From CAYPTY01 sp965659005 (GTDB taxonomy: Bacteria > Bacteroidota > Rhodothermia > Balneolales > Balneolaceae): a stretch of 26,593 nucleotides of DNA. The translations under genes were made by a program, and so were the position numbers. Of the stretch, positions 24,479 through 26,593 are shown one piece after another (position 1 is the stretch's first letter; each line of letters opens with the position of its first letter). The notes below the pieces were generated by a model. The model was given only the letters and a program-made list of their open reading frames with translations. It searched no databases and was not told the origin of the DNA. The stretch is from NCBI GenBank assembly GCA_965659005.1, contig CBFHVG010000035.1:1-26593 (forward strand), read 5' to 3'.

Positions 24479-24673
24479 CTAGTAATTGTCTCTTTGACGA
24501 CGGCGTTGCTCACGTTTTGCTTTCTTGAGAGCTTCTCTTTTAAGCAAAGATGGCTTAGTGTATTGTTGCCTGTCTTTATACTCGTTGAGAATGCGAGAAC
24601 GCGTAATCATTTTCTTGAAACGATTTACCGCTCTGTCAATACTCTCATTGTCTTTTACGTTAACACCAATCAT
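24479..24673 (-). CDS. rpsU: ribosomal protein bS21
   Basis: A 64-residue small-subunit protein: MIGVNVKDNESIDRAV, then FKK, then KPSLLKREALKKAK, then a very basic tail RRRQRDNY. Length and pattern match bS21, which sits by the 3' end of 16S rRNA and takes part in initiation. The gene forms a complete unit: a perfect TAnnTTTG-type -7 element, a leader of about 33 bases, a strong ribosome binding site, the coding region and a terminator. In Flavobacteriia bS21 helps hide the anti-Shine-Dalgarno sequence, and rpsU is one of the genes that keep a strong Shine-Dalgarno site; the same layout is seen here. The residue aligned with the flavobacterial Tyr54 appears to be Arg54. Confidence 0.96.
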   Translation of the reverse strand: MIGVNVKDNESIDRAVNRFKKMITRSRILNEYKDRQQYTKPSLLKREALKKAKREQRRRQRDNY

Positions 24674-24682
24674 GGAGAATCA

Positions 24683-24690
24683 CTTCCTTT
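24683..24690 (-). promoter_or_regulatory. strong ribosome binding site of rpsU
   Basis: The minus strand reads AAAGGAAG, 9 bases before the rpsU ATG. It contains AAGGA, complementary to the 16S tail. Most genes in this window have no recognisable site, so its presence here stands out. Confidence 0.75.
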
Positions 24691-24713
24691 AAATTGTTTT
24701 AATATTGAGCTAG

Positions 24714-24721
24714 CAAATATA
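24714..24721 (-). promoter_or_regulatory. -7 element of the rpsU promoter
   Basis: The minus strand reads TATATTTG, a perfect match to the Bacteroidota -7 consensus TAnnTTTG. It lies 40 bases before the rpsU ATG, predicting a leader of about 33 bases that contains the ribosome binding site. No clear TTTG is found at the -33 position. Confidence 0.6.
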
Positions 24722-24773
24722 CGGATTAAATACTTTAATGTAAGCTTTAATTTAACTGTTTAAATCAGACGTT

Positions 24774-25555
24774 ATGAAGGAAGAAATTTCAAGTCAGAAC
24801 AAGCCTGAAGAAGAGATAACGGATGAAAAAGGGTTATTTGAAGACCTACTTCGAGATGCTTTTGATCTGGATAAGGGTTTATTCGCAACACTTATAACCA
24901 TGTTTAAAAATCCGGGTCTGGTTATAGATAGTTACTTTACTGATCGTAAACGATTTACAGGCCCATTCAGATATGCTTTGGTGTTCTGGCAGTAACTACT
25001 CTTGTAGCAACCTTTTTAATCGATTATGAAAAATTATTTCAGGATACGTTTGAAGCGGGAATGGGTGATAACTCAATTGAAGAATTAAAAGAGCAGTTAA
25101 AAGAAGTAGCACCAGAGTTCGATATTGAAGAATATTTTAGAATTTTAGGCGAATTCTCTATTGAGCTAAGTACAAAATTCAATTCTATACTCTACATCTT
25201 AGTTTTTGCACCGGTTACATCACTCTTTACATTTTTGTTCTTTAGTGGAAGACGAAAAAAGTTTGCTTATCACTATGTGATGAATCTTTATGGCATGACT
25301 CAAGCAGCGATTTTGACACTCCTAACGATGCCGGTAATTGCAATCTGGGGTCAGCAGAATTTTGTTTTTACCTACGTATCTACATTCATTCTACTGGCAT
25401 ATGTTGGCTGGGTAATTTACAGTTATGTTCCTGGTGAGGGTGCAGGGGATGTGATAAAAATAATTATCGCAATGCTTCTAAGCTATGCACTATTCAGCAT
25501 TGTACTAGCCATAATTATGTACATAGGAGCAGCTATTAAGATGTTTTACTTTTGA
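24774..25555 (+). pseudogene. DUF3667-like membrane protein, disrupted by a one-base frameshift
   Basis: Two reading frames together make one protein of about 260 residues. The first (24774-24995) encodes an acidic start, then DLDKGLFATL, NPGLVIDSYFTDRKRF and PFRYALVF, matching the conserved N-terminal part of DUF3667 proteins, and then runs into TAA. Shifting by -1 at about 24986 continues directly with LAVTTLVATFLIDYEK and about four membrane segments to a TGA at 25553-25555. The usual DUF3667 zinc ribbon is missing. No slippery heptamer is visible at the junction, so a deleted base (mutation or sequencing error) is more likely than programmed frameshifting. Function of the family is unknown. 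The end overlaps the convergent TIGR02757 gene by 10 bases. Confidence 0.72.
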
Positions 25556-26334
25556 TTGATCTGAAAATTTTTCGGAATCTCCTGAGATAAGACACCAATT
25601 CCAAAAAGTGCGTAATCATACTTAGATGGATCCTGTTTATCGAATTTTAGGAGTCTATCGTTTAATTCATTGACAGCTTTCCAATCATCATAAGTTCTGG
25701 TTAGTAAACCCATTCTTTTGGCAATGTTGGAAACATGCACATCTAGAGGGATTTTTATTTCAGAAACAGGCATGAAATCCCAGATGCCCAAATCCACTGG
25801 ACTATTTTTTCGAAGGCACCATCTCAAATACATATATAAGCGTTTCGAAGAGCTATTCTTTTCCGGATTTGAAATGTGCTTTTTACTCCTCTGTGGAGTT
25901 TCAGGATATATGGCAAAAAACTCCTCATGAAAGATAGCTATGAGCGGTCGAAGCGATAAACATGATCTCTTATAACATTTCAGCCAGAAACTTTCGAAAT
26001 CTTGATGTTGCCTATAAATCTCTTGTAGAATTTTAAAGAACCAGTATAGATCGATAGGTTTAAAAGTGCGGTGTTTAAAATCAGAAAAAAGCTCAGCATC
26101 ATTTTCACTAAAATTGGTGATGAATTCATGTGGCCTATAATTCATGCGATTAAGTAGGTTATCCACTTTGTTGATCACGATATCCCGTCTGCCCCAGGCC
26201 ATAATGGCTGCAAAAAAACCAGCAATTTCCTGATCTTCTTTTTTGTCAAAAGCATGCATAAACTGAACCGGATCATCCTGAATGTAGCTTTCAGTTTCAA
26301 TTTTTGAGACCACATCATCAAGATAGGTCTTCAT
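25546..26334 (-). CDS. TIGR02757 (DUF2400) family protein
   Basis: A 262-residue protein from the chosen ATG. Conserved family blocks: DDPVQFMHAFDKKEDQEIAG and FFAAIMAWGRRD at the N-terminal part (residues about 20-51), SKRLYMYLRW (163-172), then IPLDVHVSNIAKRMGLL (195-211), DDWKAVNELN (216-225) and a YDYALFGIGV ending. The PLDVHV block resembles the PVDTHV catalytic-aspartate segment of HhH-GPD DNA glycosylases, with Asp198 in the matching place; this link is my inference. The frame opens at 26460, but a start there would overlap mutY by 83 bases and add residues the family lacks, so MKTYLDD at 26334 is preferred. It lies 43 bases after mutY on the same strand and is likely co-transcribed. 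Confidence 0.85.
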   Translation of the reverse strand: MKTYLDDVVSKIETESYIQDDPVQFMHAFDKKEDQEIAGFFAAIMAWGRRDIVINKVDNLLNRMNYRPHEFITNFSENDAELFSDFKHRTFKPIDLYWFFKILQEIYRQHQDFESFWLKCYKRSCLSLRPLIAIFHEEFFAIYPETPQRSKKHISNPEKNSSSKRLYMYLRWCLRKNSPVDLGIWDFMPVSEIKIPLDVHVSNIAKRMGLLTRTYDDWKAVNELNDRLLKFDKQDPSKYDYALFGIGVLSQEIPKNFQINQK

Positions 26335-26377
26335 ATCAGCATCGAATTTACGTGGAAGCTTCCTCAGTTTAGCCAAT

Positions 26378-26593
26378 TCACAAATCCATTTGTTGCTGTC
26401 CCTGTCCCATAAGACCTTCAGTGAGTACTTTATTGGCTTTAGGAAATGGGTAATCAGCAAGTTCGCTTCGTTTTACCCACTTGATTTGCTGTGAAGAATT
26501 TGGCTTAGGTATTCCTTTTTCAATTGTACACATGAAAGCATGTAATGTGATTGAAAAATGCGAATATACATGCTTTAGATTCATGAATGGCTT
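26378..26593 (-). CDS. mutY: A/G-specific adenine DNA glycosylase, C-terminal part
   Basis: The last 71 residues of a protein entering from the right edge. They show the MutY C-terminal NUDIX-like domain that checks for 8-oxoguanine: HVYSHFSITLHAF, then a hydrophobic/basic strand, WVKRSELADYPFPKANKVL near the end. The VYSH segment matches the FSH loop in which Ser and His contact 8-oxoG; here Phe is Tyr while Ser-His is kept. YPFPKANKVL is a typical MutY ending. The catalytic HhH domain and Fe-S cluster are outside the window. MutY removes A opposite 8-oxoG. Confidence 0.88.
   Translation of the reverse strand, partial: KPFMNLKHVYSHFSITLHAFMCTIEKGIPKPNSSQQIKWVKRSELADYPFPKANKVLTEGLMGQGQQQMDL

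Noticed and set aside
24494..24763. 89-residue plus-strand frame opposite rpsU
   Set aside because: It lies opposite a confident S21 gene and its promoter and has no coherent protein pattern.
24980..24996. Programmed -1 frameshift in the DUF3667-like gene
   Set aside because: No slippery heptamer or clear downstream stem was seen; a one-base deletion is simpler.
25061..25555. Second half of the DUF3667-like gene as a separate gene
   Set aside because: Membrane-protein sequence of the same frame continues upstream to the break at 24986, so its ATG is internal.
26335..26460. 42-residue upstream extension of the TIGR02757 gene
   Set aside because: It would overlap the mutY coding end by 83 bases and is not part of the family pattern.
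1..26593. tRNA genes, CRISPR arrays, insertion sequences, phage or defence genes
   Set aside because: None was recognisable on either strand; the genes are housekeeping and envelope functions.

Overview
The window looks like chromosomal DNA from a Bacteroidota-related bacterium, most likely the Balneolota/Rhodothermota side. The grounds are a SusC/SusD pair, a GWxTD-domain lipoprotein, a lipoprotein resembling SprE/PorW, the sigma-54 activator next to lptE gene order, A+T-rich DNA, mostly absent Shine-Dalgarno sequences and a promoter element of the TAnnTTTG type. The phylum is an inference from gene content; no rRNA is present. No tRNA, CRISPR array, insertion sequence, phage gene or attachment site was found, and no gene-free stretch exceeds about 150 bases.

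Layout. 1-3662: the 3' end of a SusC-type TonB-dependent transporter, its SusD partner and a small surface lipoprotein, closed by a strong terminator. 3703-5839: an unrecognised lipoprotein facing a GWxTD lipoprotein. 5958-10233: pyruvate kinase and a 936-residue TPR lipoprotein of SprE/PorW type. 10173-14106: pyrD (minus strand), divergent from pabB, which is followed by an AAA+ ATPase of MoxR/ChlI type. 14112-15084: rpmE with its own promoter and terminator, then a metallo-beta-lactamase-fold hydrolase. 15085-18075 (minus): Lrp/AsnC regulator, sigma-54 activator, lptE and a small helical-repeat protein. 18226-20746: serS, a tiny membrane protein and dusB. 20858-24445: class I fructose-bisphosphate aldolase, then a flippase-like membrane protein and radA, both with TTG starts. 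24424-24721 (minus): a self-contained rpsU unit with promoter, ribosome binding site and terminator. 24774-26593: a frameshifted DUF3667-like membrane gene, a TIGR02757-family gene and the 3' end of mutY.

Most of this is housekeeping (glycolysis, pyrimidine and folate synthesis, translation, DNA repair, LPS export) mixed with envelope genes. Six predicted lipoproteins are present, plus the SusC barrel. The genes are tightly packed, with several convergent pairs that touch or overlap. I see no convincing new multi-gene defence or biosynthetic system. The observations most worth a second look are: a TonB-C-like domain at the end of the SprE/PorW-like protein; a C-D-S-[IL]-F-D signature shared by the two predicted surface lipoproteins; a cysteine at the catalytic-base position of a class-2-like PyrD; the rpsU control region; and a one-base frameshift in the DUF3667-like gene.
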